From the NCBI GenBank assembly GCA_963930655.1, contig OZ005618.1, positions 21,178,501 to 21,242,500 of the forward strand: a DNA stretch of 64,000 nucleotides, given 5' to 3'. Made by a program: the position numbers and the translations under genes. Below the pieces are notes generated by a model that saw only the letters and a program-made list of their open reading frames with translations, made no database searches and was not told where the DNA came from. Within the stretch, counting starts at the first letter, position 1, and every line of letters starts with the position of its first letter. This DNA is from Myrica gale (Eukaryota > Streptophyta > Magnoliopsida > Fagales > Myricaceae). Below, in pieces: positions 22,216-35,088 of the stretch.

Positions 22216-22946
22216 AGAAGAAATATTCATGTTACAAGAATTTGTAGCCTGGAAAACTATAGCGTAAATAAAATATTATTTTTGAAGTCTATTTTGACAT
22301 AATATAATGAAATTAATAATTTAGTTCTCAAAATGATATAAATACGCGAACTAATTTGTTTTTTCAAATCTTTACATTTACTTGGGTTTCGGGAACCTGA
22401 CCAAACATATTTATTTTCAAGAAATATATATATAAATTAATTCTTTTCGCATCTTGAAATACATTATGATATCTTTTTTTTTTCCAAATATATTTTGTGA
22501 AGAAAATAAAAAGCGAATATTTAATTCTAATAAAAGACATTGCAAGATAAGTCACCAGATTATGAGTGACTTGCCAATTTCCATTCAAAAGCATAAAATC
22601 AAATTGTATATTTCCAGGGATTATTTACATAATTAAACCCCACGAACGAGCATGGAAAAAAAAATCTCATCCCTCTACAACTGCATTTCTCTGCCCTTTC
22701 TTCCCTCTTTTTTTTTTTTTGGCTTTTCAAAAACCAACTTTACAAGTTACGGGTATGCTGGACTTGTTAAGAGGCAACACCCTTGAAGTGTTCTGAAATG
22801 TCTGAAAAAAGCAGCTACCTCACGAAGCAGTCAAGTTGCTTCCATAGGAGTCAATCCCTTTCTTTCTGGCCTAATTTCTTCTTTTCTTTCTCTTTCCTTT
22901 TGTCTTTCTTTCTCTTTTCTCTAATAGCAAACTTTTACTTTTTGAG
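22216..22946. other. Intergenic between LINE remnant and exonuclease gene
   Basis: AT-rich DNA without a recognisable gene. The part next to 22947 should hold the 3'UTR of the minus-strand exonuclease gene; it is T/C-rich on the plus strand (TTTCTTTCTCTTTTC tracts at 22860-22920). Confidence 0.5.
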
Positions 22947-25900
22947 TCAGGGGGTCACCCATTCGAAATAAGAACATATGGGTCCCCTCATGAGAGTCCA
23001 ATTACCGCACCCAAAGAAGCAGCTCCCATGCTTTGGACCTGGTTTCCAAACCACTTGTTTGATACTCTTCACCCCACAATAGCAGAACATGCATGGAACT
23101 TTACTGTGATTAGCCTGGATAGGAGGGAATTGGATTAAAGGCAGTGATGGGTGCTTAATCCTGAACGGTTGTTTGGCAAACCCGGATTGATAATCCAGGA
23201 AATGCTGCACTCCCAATGAGCAATCTGGAGACTGCGACATCAATGAGTCAGTTATGGTATACCTAAATCCATGGTGCATAAGATGAGCGAGCAGCCGAGC
23301 AGTGTTCTTAGCATCATCTAGGCCACAGTGAGCACGGCCTTCCCATGCAAGGCCAGCCAGCTGAACAGCTTCTTTTAGGTTGCATTTGACAGCGCCAAAC
23401 ACCTCATGAAATGGGACCCTCAGGTTGATCCATCTAACAATAATGCAAAAAAGGAATCCTATTCATCAGCTGCCAAGACAGAAAGTATATATTGAAGAAC
23501 TTAATGCAGGAGTACAGGACCTCATAATATCATGAGAATTAAATATCATGAGAAATAAACAAGAGTGTGTAGCTGAATTAATATCATGAGAATTAAAAGA
23601 ATTGCATGATATGCCATGTTGAGTATCCTATTGATCGCTACTGGCTAATAAAAGAATTGCATCATATGCCATGTTGGGTAGTCTGTGCAGTCCTTCTCAC
23701 CATTTCAATTTAACACCTATCTTTAAATGGTCACAACAAAGAGTAAAATGACTCCTTAGGAGGGACAACATGAAACTCATTTCCTCTACCGTGTCTGTCC
23801 CAGATTGAGGGTTTTGCCTCCATTTTTGGAATGTTATAACAGGAGTACCAACTTTCAGAAAGCGAAAGTATTCATACTATCATCTTCCAATCCTTACTCT
23901 ATTCAAGAAACCAATCAAGACAATCACGAAATACAGTGGAAGCCGTGAGCACTTTCTAAAATGGATCTATTCTTGCTTGTTCATTAAAGTCATTTTACAC
24001 CAAGACACCAGAACTGGGCTGAAATTAGTATAAAAGCATAAAACAATACTATAACAAAACCTCTGTTGAACTATACTAACAGAATATGTTTCGTGTTCAT
24101 GTACTGATAGAAATAGTAGAAACTTTCATCTCATTGACAAGGCATAAGAGTGACAAACTGTAGTAACCTTTGCCATCAGATGAACAATAAAGTTTCATAT
24201 CACACACTGAAATGAGTCCACTTCCACTGGGTTTTTATAATGACAAAAAGATTAAATAACTCAACAAAAGAAATAACTTCTAGCAATGTACAGGTAACTT
24301 ATTAAAAGAAATTCCATCTCACCACCAGTTTCTCTTAATTATTTTTTTTTTTTATAAGACCAGTTTCTCTTAATTATGGTCTAAACACACAACAGAATGA
24401 GTTATTCTCATGAGAAGTAAAAATGAACAGATAGAAAACGATGTGGGTTGTATTCTTTCTTTCAAAACTTTAGCCTTCGAAATTCTTAAATAAGCTACCT
24501 GTTGAAATAGGGTGGTTTATGGATCCTCTTAAGATGGCACTCAGATTCCAACATTACCCGACAATCCCAATTTGACCATGTTACCACAGCGAACTTGGCA
24601 TGTTTCACCCCTTTCTCTTCAAGCCACTTATCATGCAGAAGTAAAGCTTCACTTAGAAGAACACCTTTGTCCACCTGAAGCCAGACAGAAAATTGAACCG
24701 TAAGTCTATAGTGCATCAAATCTGTGAGAGAGAAGGAGAAGAGGGGGGGGGGCAGAGAGACTTTCCAATCCCCAAAAGGGCCTACTAATTCTATCAACAC
24801 TATCCCGAGCATGATCACTTGGTTGGTGATGGAGCTTGAAATGTCACTTAGCCAATGAAGCTCTAGCAATGATGAAGTTCAGTATATTATATGCATTCAT
24901 CTGCAAAAGGCGTAGATTACTACCAAATTTTTAGGGCTTTAAGTAAACTCTATTAAAACTAAATGTGTTTCTTTTTCAGAATGAACACCAGAATACCCCA
25001 GCAGGTGGGATATAGAATACAATACTACTATCAGGAACTACTGTTCAAACATGACCTTTCATAAAGAAGTTAAGACTTACTGTCTAGGAGTGCCTCTGAA
25101 GGAAGGAGCTACACTCCTAGACCAGCAGCATTAGACGATGAGCTAAAAGTGTTGTTCCCTAAACATGTAAAACAGGCCAGGTTTTTAAAGATACTTGCCA
25201 TTTATCTGCACCATTTCGATGTTGTACAGGACATGTTTGGAACCAAGTTGAAGGCACCAAAAGGAGATGAAGACTGAAGTAAAACATAGGTTCAGACTAT
25301 CAGAAAGGATGTAACAGCGAATGGCACATCGTATAGAACTGAATTCATGGAAAGCAACTCACAAATCAATCACAACTCATAGCTAAAGATTTGTTCCTTA
25401 CCTATAAAATATTTCTTATTATTTTACCCATTCCAAGGGAATATTCAATCAAACTCAGTCGAGATTCTGACTCATCAGTTTTAGCGACCGAAACCAACAA
25501 AATCTTCAATCTTTTTCAAATACTTGTGGGTGAAACTCACCACCCCGCATTCCAGTGAAAGGACAACAACTTGCTTTGGTAAGAAATTGATGCAACCTAG
25601 ATGTGCTACTACTGTGTCAATCAAGGACAAGATAAAGATACTGTATGACCAAAAATGAGATGACATAAGACATAAAATTCTTGTAACTCGCAAAAATGTT
25701 GTTTAACATTCTAACAAGAGTCGACTTTGTATGTTTTCCTGTGGATCATGCAACAAGGTCTACAACACTACAATATACCTAAAGCAAACATTCAATTATA
25801 GTAGACCAGCTTGATTTGGACTTTTCAACTGGATTAGTTTTTAAAATCTGATTAGATCTATATTTATCTCGTCATTCAAAGAAAGGTAGATGTGAACTTT

Positions 25901-28900
25901 ACTAAAATGGCTATCACGAAAATCAAAAGAATGTTAGATAATTTATAATCGCCGTAAAAAATCCAACCAAAACAAGCATGTATTACCTGAAGTACTAAAG
26001 GTGCATCAAAGTTCCAAGTAACTAGGATAGTAAATTCTCAGAGATGCATCAGTAAAGGATGTACATGGTCACTACCGAATTACACTGCAGAATCCTATCA
26101 ATTGGTTATCAAGGTAGAGGCAGAGATCTCGGGACAAGAATGGCAAAAGCGGAGGGAAGACAAGATTCATGGTTGAGGGCTAGGCTGGTTAATATAACTC
26201 AGTTACTCCCCCACCCTCCTATTTTGATGAGTATCTTACAAAGCACAATTCTTTGCCCGTGTCCTTTGATGGAGAGAAGGAAAAAATGGAAGAAAAGTCA
26301 AATGGTTAAATTGAAACATACCTGGCTTTGCTGGATGCCGGTAAGCTCCTTGCAGAACTCACTAAGAAGTTGATTGTATGTAGGCCGCACATAAATTTGA
26401 AAACAATCTTCCAGTTGGCCGGTCGTACTGTTTACTAAAACCGATGGGAACTCAATAATCTCTTGAGGATAAGGCTTTGTGTCCTTGTCACAGGTTGCCT
26501 CAAAGTCTATGACCACAAAATATTGGAACTCTTGGAAGTGAAAATCTGGTTGGTAACTCTGTGATGACAGCCTTGAGTGCACAGATTCAAATGGATCATT
26601 TATGGGGAAATTGCACCCATGATCTATGGGGTAAAAACACCTTTCAAGGGCATAACGCTGGTTCTGTTGTGCCTTCTGGATATTGGGATGAGCAGACCAA
26701 GCACATAAATCTTTTTGGTGCATTGGTCTGTGATAACCTTCAACAGGAGGCACAAAGGACGGGCTGCCGAACGAGCTGTCAGGTTCCAAGGAACCAGCTC
26801 CTGAGTAGCTACTCGTTCTCTGGTTAGACTCAGGGAAACCTCTCACTGAATTCCGATTATCTTGCAGATAGTAAGGTAATGCATTTTTCTTGAGGCATCC
26901 CATGCATTCTTCAATGTACTTTTGCATTGCTTCTGCCACAAAAGTTATAAATAATCAGATAACACAACAACAAGACATATAAAGAAAATCCAAGAGCAGG
27001 CATATAGAAGTAGTCAACTTTGTTTTTCCTGAACAAAAATCTAATCATGGTATACGTTAATGTGACTAAAGAAGAATGTAGCAAACTAAAAAATAGTGTT
27101 AGTGAGATTTACAAAACATCAAGCATTGTATATGAACAAGAGCTATATGGGAGTGGTGACAAAACTGTGGTAGTGGCAGGTCCCTATTCCATGTTTAACT
27201 CCAATTCCAGTAAGTGATATCAAATAGAATTGAACATAAGATCCCACGTAATCACAATGTATGCTCTGCTCTTAACTCTAAATGAGCAGTTATATATCTG
27301 AGATAATTGACACTAGTATTTCTGTCTCACAATAAGCTTCAGGTCTTCCTAACCAATAAAAAGCATTCATTAAGATTTTTGTTAACCTCCCTGACTTGTC
27401 TTGAAATTCTGCGAAAATAAATAGCAGTTCCTGATTGAAAAGACTGATCCAATAACATGAGGAAGTGATTTTTAGATTACGTAATGGGCGCCACATCATT
27501 GGACCACACCTGATAGACTGACATCTATGCATATTGTCTTCATAAAAATTTGCCAAATATTAAGATCTAGCAACTAAATACTATTAAAACATATGTTTTT
27601 AGTTCCCTCACTAGAAGACTCGATTACTTTCGAAGAACCTACCTCCAATGATAGAATTTTTGTTAATAAGATGTCAAACCAGGCTTCCAAAGAATAGTTA
27701 TGTACTGCATGAACAAAAAATTTGAACAGAAGGGGATGCTCGGGAATGTTCTATTATTAAAATAGCCACTAGGCTCTAAACTGTTCAAATTCCAGTGTAT
27801 TTGAGCTTGCTAAGCAGTCAAAGAAAAGGCAACACTTTTTTATTTATCTTTACTATTGCTACTTGTTGATTCATATCTACTACCTAGCGAATATATGAGA
27901 GAACACATCAACAGTGAGACCGCAGGTAATGACAGTCAGATTCACGCCACAATCAATGATTATCTTATGATCCTAATCCTTTCCCAACCTATTGTCTGAC
28001 AGAACTTTAATTCTGTAAATAAGCCTCGGGTTATTATTACTAAAATCCAAAGATTCAACATGATTCTCCAAACAATAACCATTTTAGGTACACACTTTTA
28101 CTCCATCTATAGCTCCAACTCCATGGATCTACCTACAAACAAGTCAAACTCATAGACCATCCTAAACCGTGTTGTAAAGATAGAAAGCATTCTCAAACAG
28201 TAATTGCAGACCAAAACGATATCGCACAAAAAGACGCATTTCCTTGCAATAGTGAATGCTCAGCAGAAACCGAGTCTCGTATACTTCACAAGGTCGTCAG
28301 ATCCCACACTTCAAATCATCTCGTGATTGTCACTAGAGAAACAAAGTTCAAGAGACTGTTTGAGTTCCTGTTCAGTGAATGGGGGAGGGTATCGCTTACT
28401 GTAGGTTTTCTTATACTTTAAAGAGATGGAAAAGGCAAATCCAAAGAAAAACCGAATCTCTCTTATAGCGTAAGTAATGACAGAACACTACACAGGTCTC
28501 TCAAAAGTAACCTTAGCTCCACATCAACATCTAGGGACAGCTATGCTATGAGGAACTCGCTAATCCTGGTTTTGTCCAGTAACCATTCCGAGTGGGCACA
28601 GTAACTAGGCAAAACTGAGATAAATAGAATGTTGGGCCTGCAGTGCAAGGCTGCTATCATTGGCTCTTTTCAAGAAGATGGCTGTCAACCCCACGAGGTT
28701 TGACTAACGACACTGATGTGAGTTCCTATGCTCACCAGCCTGCCGAAAGGGTGCGAGGCATGATAGGGTGCTATACTATATTGGGACGAGCCATGAGGGG
28801 TATTTTTTTACAGGGAAACTAACTCCATACCATGGCAACTTCAGATTCCTTTCACTGCGGACCTTCTGTCTAGTTGGAACTGGATGACAACATAGGATCA

Positions 28901-29312
28901 AAACCAAAATTTCCTATTTCTCCTCTAAAATGCTCCATTTACTACTGATTGAAGCATTGTGACCCGAACTGAATACAGCCCACACCAAACACGAAAATTT
29001 CCACTTGCTTCCACAATGCCTGATCAGATGGTACCGAGAGTTCAATAAAACATAAATCAAATGGGTAGAGGAAAAAGAAAAAAAAACAAAACAAAACATA
29101 CTTTTCCTATCCCAGCATAAAATCCAGATGCCAAATGTTATTAAATTCTAAACCTTTTAGATCACAAGAACAAGGCAACACAAAGCACGACCCCAGACAA
29201 AGACAAACAGGAAAAGGAGATAGTAAATACGAAAATTTAGAGAACAAAACATGCAAGAGAGAAGAGAGAAAGAAAAAGGCGTACCTCTGTTTTCAAGGGC
29301 CATCATGATCAT
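22947..29312 (-). CDS. ERI-1-type DEDDh 3'-5' exonuclease with C-terminal GRF zinc finger
   Basis: Predicted exoribonuclease of the ERI1/RNase T fold, a family acting on small RNAs, histone mRNA or rRNA 3' ends. Exons: 29312-29285 (MIMMALENR start), 26932-26322, 24674-24499, 23433-22947. GT-AG junctions and phases agree to give 433 codons plus TGA. Exo I is VIDFEATCD (D and E near residues 152 and 154), Exo II lies in VVTWSNWDCRVML, and Exo III is AHCGLDDAKN with the catalytic His and Asp. The N-terminal 140 residues are low-complexity. The last about 45 residues form a GRF-type zinc finger: FCYCG, then KPGPKHGSCFFGCGNW, then CSYFEW. Intron 1 is 2.35 kb. The start could instead be the ATG at 29306. 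The exact cellular substrate cannot be told from sequence. The family call is secure; the first exon is short and less certain. Confidence 0.87.
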
Positions 29313-29830
29313 GCATGCTAACAGTAATCAAGTAAATGAAATCAGCAATGCTCTCCGAAACTTTCCACCTAAGTTTAACCAACCCATCAGAGAAACATAC
29401 ATAAAAAAATAGAAGCAAATTCAGGAAGAAAAATTATGAAGTTTGCGTGCGCTTTGTGCTGGAGTTTTTTTTTCCTTACATTCGGAATCGGAGATGGAGT
29501 AGGAGAGGGATTCGGTGAAGGAAGCAGTTGAGGCATAATATTAAGGCTTTCGGTACAATGATACAAATACCGAATTGCTTTGACAACGAAAGAGTAGAGC
29601 CCACGGCACTGCTCTGATACTCCTGATTTATAGAGTAGACCCCACTCTCGCGCGAGCGTCTCCCCATATACTTTCAAGGAAAGTATGCACGCGGCAGATA
29701 ATGATTGGCGCGTGTAATGCATGCATGGTTTAGAACATCGTTTACTGGGGTTAAATCCGCTGGATATGCTCTTTCCCAATTTTCATTTGCGTTTAATAAA
29801 AAAAAAGTGAAAAAGAAATTGGGTGTTTGA

Positions 29831-30019
29831 GGCTGCGTTTGCATTCATAACATTCCCCAAAATTTTATCTCTTCCCTAATAAAATATTTCAATATAATCT
29901 CTCTCTCTACCATAAAAAATTACAAAAAATATAAAAAATTACCTTTCTCTTCACCTTTTCACTAAACCCAATACCAACACATATTCCCATATCAAAAATA
30001 TTACAACACAAACACAACC
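29831..30019. mobile_element. Tourist-like MITE copy B
   Basis: A 189-bp element with ends GGCTGCGTTTG and CAAACACAACC, flanked by TGA at 29828-29830 and 30020-30022. The interior matches copy A (AATATAATCTCTCTCT, AAAAATTACC, TTCACCTTTTCAC). It lies about 500 bp upstream of the exonuclease start codon. Confidence 0.75.
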
Positions 30020-30172
30020 TGAATTTCCCCTGGCTTAACATTTCAGCCTTTTATTTTCTCAAGATATGCATGAATGTTTGCAATTTTGAATTTCCCAGAT
30101 ACATGGTGTTTGTTTCAATGTAAAATATTTTTTTGGAGTTTTAAATTTTTTTAAACATGTTAGAAAATAGTA

Positions 30173-30528
30173 GGGAAATTGACAATTTAGTCACTAAATT
30201 TATAGTACGCTGACGATTTAGTCACTAGGTTTTTATTTTTTTACTATATGATCACTGAAAATATATAATTGTGACGATCTGATTTTTCCGTCAAACCTCC
30301 GTTAAATTTTTAACCGGAATAACGGTCGACCAGTTTGTTTACCGTTGCGGCAACAGTAACTTGTAGCGGTCGACCGCATTCTATTCCATTAAAAATTAAC
30401 GGAGATTTGACGGAAAGACCATATCGTCACAACTATATATTCTTAGTGACCATATAGTAAAAAAATGAAAACCTAGTGACTAAATCGTCAGCGTGCTATA
30501 AACCTAGTGACTAAATTGTCAATTTCCC
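30173..30528. mobile_element. Foldback/MITE element with long inverted repeats
   Basis: Both ends read GGGAAATTGACAATTTAGTC on their own strands. The arms remain complementary for about 140 bp (TTAGTCACTAGGTTT, TGACGATTTAGTCACT, CCGTTAA blocks), leaving a loop of about 70 bp that contains two GGTCGACC-like sites. No ORF. MULE-type MITE by appearance; target duplication unclear. Confidence 0.85.
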
Positions 30529-31375
30529 AAAATATTGATAGCATGCAAATTTGTTCCATCTAATACTACATTACAAATTTTAGATATAGTATATAATTCA
30601 TTTTTAGTATTTGTTAGACAAGGTGTCCTATTTATTGGATGATAGGGTACTATAATATATGTTTTTCAAAAATTGTAGATACTTTAGAATAATAATTTAC
30701 ATGATATTTTTATGTATGTCATATCTCATATATTTTATTTTATTTTATTTATTTATTCTAAGCAAGACCCAATCAGAAAATATATTACATATATATTGCA
30801 TGTCTAGATAAAAGATGTTTTTTTTTTCAGTAAACCGTGATATAGAGCCATCTTAGTATAGATGCACACGCATATTCATACGTATACAATGACATATATT
30901 AATATATAGCCACATAAAAATTTGAGAGAACAAAATATTTGGCTATTTTTGTTTGTATTTTTAAAAAAAATATTTTTAATGATTAAGAAAAAAATTTAAA
31001 TATATTTTTTAGATATTTGCAAGAATAGTGTGATCTATAAAAGACATATTTGGAAAGAGAATATATTGTTTGAAATAAAAATTTTGTAAGAGCAATTTTT
31101 ATAGGTTTTCATAAAAATAAAAATTTTATTTTTGTGTTATTTTTCTCAGAATTTGATATCAATGATTTATATAATATTTTTTGTGTGAAAAGAAATCATG
31201 TTTGAATTAAAAAATATTTTCAAAACTATTAAACAAAAAAGTTTCTATAAATTGGTCCCAAAACAATCCCACATTAGCCTGCCCCTGAATTAAGGTTTTA
31301 TCATGATCCCTGTCTACAAGTACATAGTATTAGAGACTCTTCCTGCTGCATATGGTTTTGATATATATATTATAT
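30529..31375. other. AT-rich intergenic DNA
   Basis: Very AT-rich, with no ORF or structured repeat that I can support. Confidence 0.5.
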
Positions 31376-31658
31376 CATTCATTGATATTACCAATTAATA
31401 TGTTATATAATATATAGCATTCATTGATATTACCAATTAATATGTTATATAATATATAGCATTCATTGATATTACCAATTAATATGTTATATATATTATA
31501 GCATTCATTGATATTACCAATTAATATGTTATATAATATATAGCATTCATTGATATTACCAATTAATATGTTATATAATATATAGCATTCATTGATATTA
31601 CCAATTAATATGTTATATATATTATAGCATTCATTGATATTACCAATTAATATGTTAC
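31376..31658. repeat. 42-bp minisatellite with higher-order AABAAB structure
   Basis: Seven copies of a 31-bp block (starting CATTCATTGATATTACC) begin at 31376, 31418, 31460, 31502, 31544, 31586 and 31628, a constant 42-bp period. The six 11-bp linkers are of two kinds, ATAATATATAG (A) and ATATATTATAG (B), in the order A A B A A B, so a 126-bp trimer is itself repeated. Copies are nearly identical, implying recent amplification. Confidence 0.93.
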
Positions 31659-32052
31659 CTTTTTAAATTAGATTTTGTTTTTTTTAAGATAGACATTGAA
31701 CCTAGCACATGACATAATATATTGTAGGTGACACATACCATATAACTTAAGACACGTGTCATACGCATGCTATAATTTACAATACCAATCCAATCTTTTT
31801 TTAACATTTTTTTTGTTCGTAAAAGGCTCATAGTTTTAGTATATCTGTCGTTTGATGGTGAGTCAGATCTGATCTTCCACTGCAGATGTAACAGATTGTT
31901 ATACGTATCACATTGTCACATTCAGAAATAAAAATAAATATCTGCAATTTACTAATTGTATTGCATTAATATTTCGTTATATAAGATAATATTAATACTT
32001 AGTTGAGTTTATTAGCAATTAGAGCCTATTAACAATTCCACGTGTATATAAC
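31659..32052. other. Intergenic, nothing recognised
   Basis: AT-rich sequence between the minisatellite and an hAT-like element. Confidence 0.4.
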
Positions 32053-33035
32053 CAGTGGCGGAGCCAAGGGGTGGCAAGGGGGGGCGCTTGCCACCCCTTC
32101 GTTGAATGTAAACTTTTTTTTTAACGTATTTACAGGCGGCCAGGCCGGGATCCCCTTTGACCCAACCCAGCCCGCCCCCCCTCACCTTCTGTTTTTTTTT
32201 TTAAATACAAAAACAAAGTTTGTTTACATGGACACTTTTTCTCTAAATTTGTCTTGTTGCCGAATGAATATAATTATATTAATATATGGTGGCTTTGGTT
32301 AATTGGTTTCTGTCTTTGTTTTGTCTAGTTGGTTTTAGTTAATTAGTTTGGTTATGTTGCTTTAATTTCTTGTTGTCCTAAGGCGTTTATGTAATGTTTT
32401 AGACACTGTTCATTTGTTTTTTTCAAGTTAATTTTGAAACTCAAATTTTATTTGGTGGTGGACTTATTCAGGTAATTTGTATACTAAAACCTTATTAGAA
32501 ATTTAGAAAATGATCTAGTGGATTGTTGGTTGATATTGGAAGGTGGCTTTTGTGAATTGTTGGAGATTGAAGGTCAGAGCTTATGTTGGTTCTGTTGATT
32601 TTTGTGAATTGTTGGAGATTGTAGGTTAAGGCTTATGTTGATTCTGTTGGATTTTAAGTTGTTAAAATTGAAATTGTGAATTGTTGAATTTGTTATTTGT
32701 TTATTTTCGTTTTATTTTGTTTAGATAATAGATGCGTTTTTTATAAAAAAAATCAACCAGCGTGGAGTTGTCTAATACTCATACTTTTGAAACTGCTGAA
32801 AATGAAAATATTTTGTAACGTTTTCAGAATATGCAGAACCGTAGGATCCAATTGCCGCCTCGCAGTTTCATCAAATAGTGCGGTACGTGTATTTTAATAT
32901 TTTTAATGCTTTAGTCCTTAATTTTTGATATTTTAACTCTAAGACACTTTTTACATTGCGTAGGAAAAATTTTTGAGATGTCATTTCGCCTTAGAAGTTT
33001 GCCCCCCCTCCACTTAAGTCCTGGTTCCGCCACTG
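32053..33035. mobile_element. hAT-like element with CAGTGGCGG ends, no transposase
   Basis: The left end reads CAGTGGCGGAGCCA and the right end, on the other strand, CAGTGGCGGAACCA. Flanks are TATATAAC (32045-32052) and TATATAAG (33036-33043), an 8-bp duplication with one mismatch. These ends resemble hAT elements that encode TTF-type zinc-finger/DUF4371 transposases. Here only AT-rich filler remains, with TTGTTGGAGATT-type short repeats near 32560-32620. Confidence 0.78.
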
Positions 33036-33043
33036 TATATAAG

Positions 33044-34001
33044 ATCCTGCAATATTACTTTAACATGGGAAAAGGAATTAGTTGCAAGGTTTTTACTAAT
33101 CTAGTTACTTATTTATGTGGTTCGATCTGGTTTTATATTTTTAAAATTTGTTAAGATTAATTTTGAAGGAGAAAGGACATATAAAAATGTAGAGTTTTAG
33201 TTTAGGTTAAAACTAAACTTTTTAAGTTTGTAATTTGTATTAAAAAATATTTTTTTATTTATATTAATAAATATGGTCCAGTCCGGATCAGTTTGTCAAA
33301 CCAGATTTACATAAACAAAACTGGACAACAAATCTGGTTCTGTCCGCAATCCAGTTTTGTTCTGCCATACGCAAAAGGTTGCAAAGTGAGTTTCTTGATT
33401 AAGAATAATATGAATGGTCTACATGTACTCCTTTAGGATAGATCGAGTCATAATATGACGTCATTCTTTTCAGAATTTAATAGTTATAAGTAGTAGCGGA
33501 AGCCAAGATTGCGTATTGGGCCGGAGCCATAGAGTAATATAATTATTATTGTCGATTCCTTGAGGACGTAACCTAGGTCAAGTTCTAAAGCACAATTACA
33601 TACTTTTTATAATTCAATTTTTAAAATCTTATATGGATTTTGCTCTTCCTCAAAACCTAAAGGTATGAGGATCAAAAAGTTAACAAAGGATACTTTTTAT
33701 AACTTGAATCGTCATCTCTTTTTTTTTCCCTTGAAACGTGCATAAATTATTGTTGATTTTCTTAATTAATTCAAGATTCTTTTCACCATTAAGACCACAT
33801 TTCTAAAAATATATCTAAAATCAACGTAAAATGAAGACATGTTATAATAAATGAATGGTATTTTGTACCAATTGGATAAATAATGAAAAGAAAGAGAATT
33901 AAAGAAAGGAGAAAAATTTGAACATTAAACATTAGTGGTCTATATGTTTATCAATTTATGAATGTTTTATAATCAATATGTAAATATCAACAATAATAAG
34001 T
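33044..34001. other. AT-rich intergenic DNA
   Basis: No gene or clear element recognised. Confidence 0.4.
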
Positions 34002-34023
34002 ACCCAAATCTTCCTTTTGAAAC

Positions 34024-34605
34024 ATAAAAGACCTATTCTCTCTAGAATTTTCACTTCTGTGGCCACTTGACTCTCCCCTCTCATCCTCTACGCTTGTCAT
34101 ATGTGTCCGGATATCTTAATAAACCCCCATTTTCGGCCACTTTTAGGGGTTTTTTCAGCGAATTTGGTAGCTAGATCTACGCTATTCTGAAGGTTTTTGA
34201 ACACCACGACTGGTGGGGACGACATCTACATCGACCGGAGAGGATTTCTACACCGGCCAACCGGCGAAGGGACGACACGTGTGCTCTCACGCGTTGCCAC
34301 GCACGCGAGTGGATCTCACGTGCCCGTCCCCTTTTCTTCCTTTTTCAACAGCAGGCGGGCCTCTCCTGTATACACGTGCCATGTGGCTGGCATCTGGACG
34401 TCCAAGCGCTTCACCGGGTCATCTCCGATCACGTGCCTCCACTTCCATGGTCGATTTATCGCCTCCAATTACTGCTCGTGCCACCATATTTCGCCATCGC
34501 CGACTCTTCGGAGTGTCTGGTTTGCCCTTTAGAGCGTGTTCCTGAGGTTTTTCAACCTCCTTGATTTTATTAATGAAAGGTGTTGCTATTATGATTAAAA
34601 AAAGG
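34024..34605 (+). mobile_element. Retroposed element of 582 bp with 22-bp target duplication
   Basis: Flanked by 22-bp direct repeats (34002-34023 and 34606-34627, one mismatch; they begin ACCCAAATCTTCC). The plus-strand 3' end has ATTAATGAAAGG... and an A-run (ATTAAAAAAA). The body is GC-rich (34200-34550), unlike its surroundings, with overlapping ORFs of up to 111 codons in several frames that have no recognisable domain. The 5' end (AGACC-TATTCTCTC) resembles that of the retroposon at 58055-58970. Likely a non-autonomous LINE derivative. Confidence 0.75.
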
Positions 34606-35046
34606 ACCCAAATCTTCCTTTTAAAACTTATATAAAGGATATTGATTTTGACTTACCTACTATGATATTACCCACAGTAAAAAATAAAAAAACTTTCGTG
34701 ACTAAAATGCTCATGGACTTGATAACAATAGAAAACTATTCTGAATTTGTCAACAAACTGCCTTAAAATTCCTTGGTTTGAATTTGGTAGTACGTTGCTT
34801 TAAATCGCCCAATGGGGGGCAAGGCCTTTGATCTCTCTCGGATTTTCTCACTAATGTCAATGTGTGGACCAATGGAGTTGAAAAAAAAATGGATAACCCC
34901 GATCCCCTCATCTTTGACCTGAAAATCTGGCGGACAATCCAAACTTATCTGGTAGATCCAATCTGCATGCCATCTCGATGAATCCTATGAAGTTTTGTTT
35001 AAACATCCTTAATTTTTTGGTTGAATTTGGCGGTTCAGTTGAGAAG

Positions 35047-35048
<2 letters not shown>

Positions 35049-35085
<37 letters not shown>
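35049..35085. repeat. Poly(T) run, 37 bases
   Basis: Uninterrupted T tract. It may be the poly(A) of a minus-strand retroposon, but no element body is recognisable next to it. Length is prone to assembly error. Confidence 0.85.

Positions 35086-35088
<3 letters not shown>

Noticed and set aside
31376..31658. Regularly spaced repeats resembling a CRISPR array
   Set aside because: The 31-bp repeats alternate with only two AT-rich linkers that are themselves repeated. There are no unique spacers and this is a plant nuclear genome. It is a minisatellite.
34197..34564. Three overlapping ORFs of 62-111 codons
   Set aside because: They lie in all frames of a GC-rich retroposon flanked by a 22-bp target duplication. 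None has a domain, so they reflect low stop-codon density.
35049..35085. Poly(T) run as the tail of a minus-strand retroposon
   Set aside because: No element body or target duplication could be identified beside it, so it is listed only as a homopolymer.
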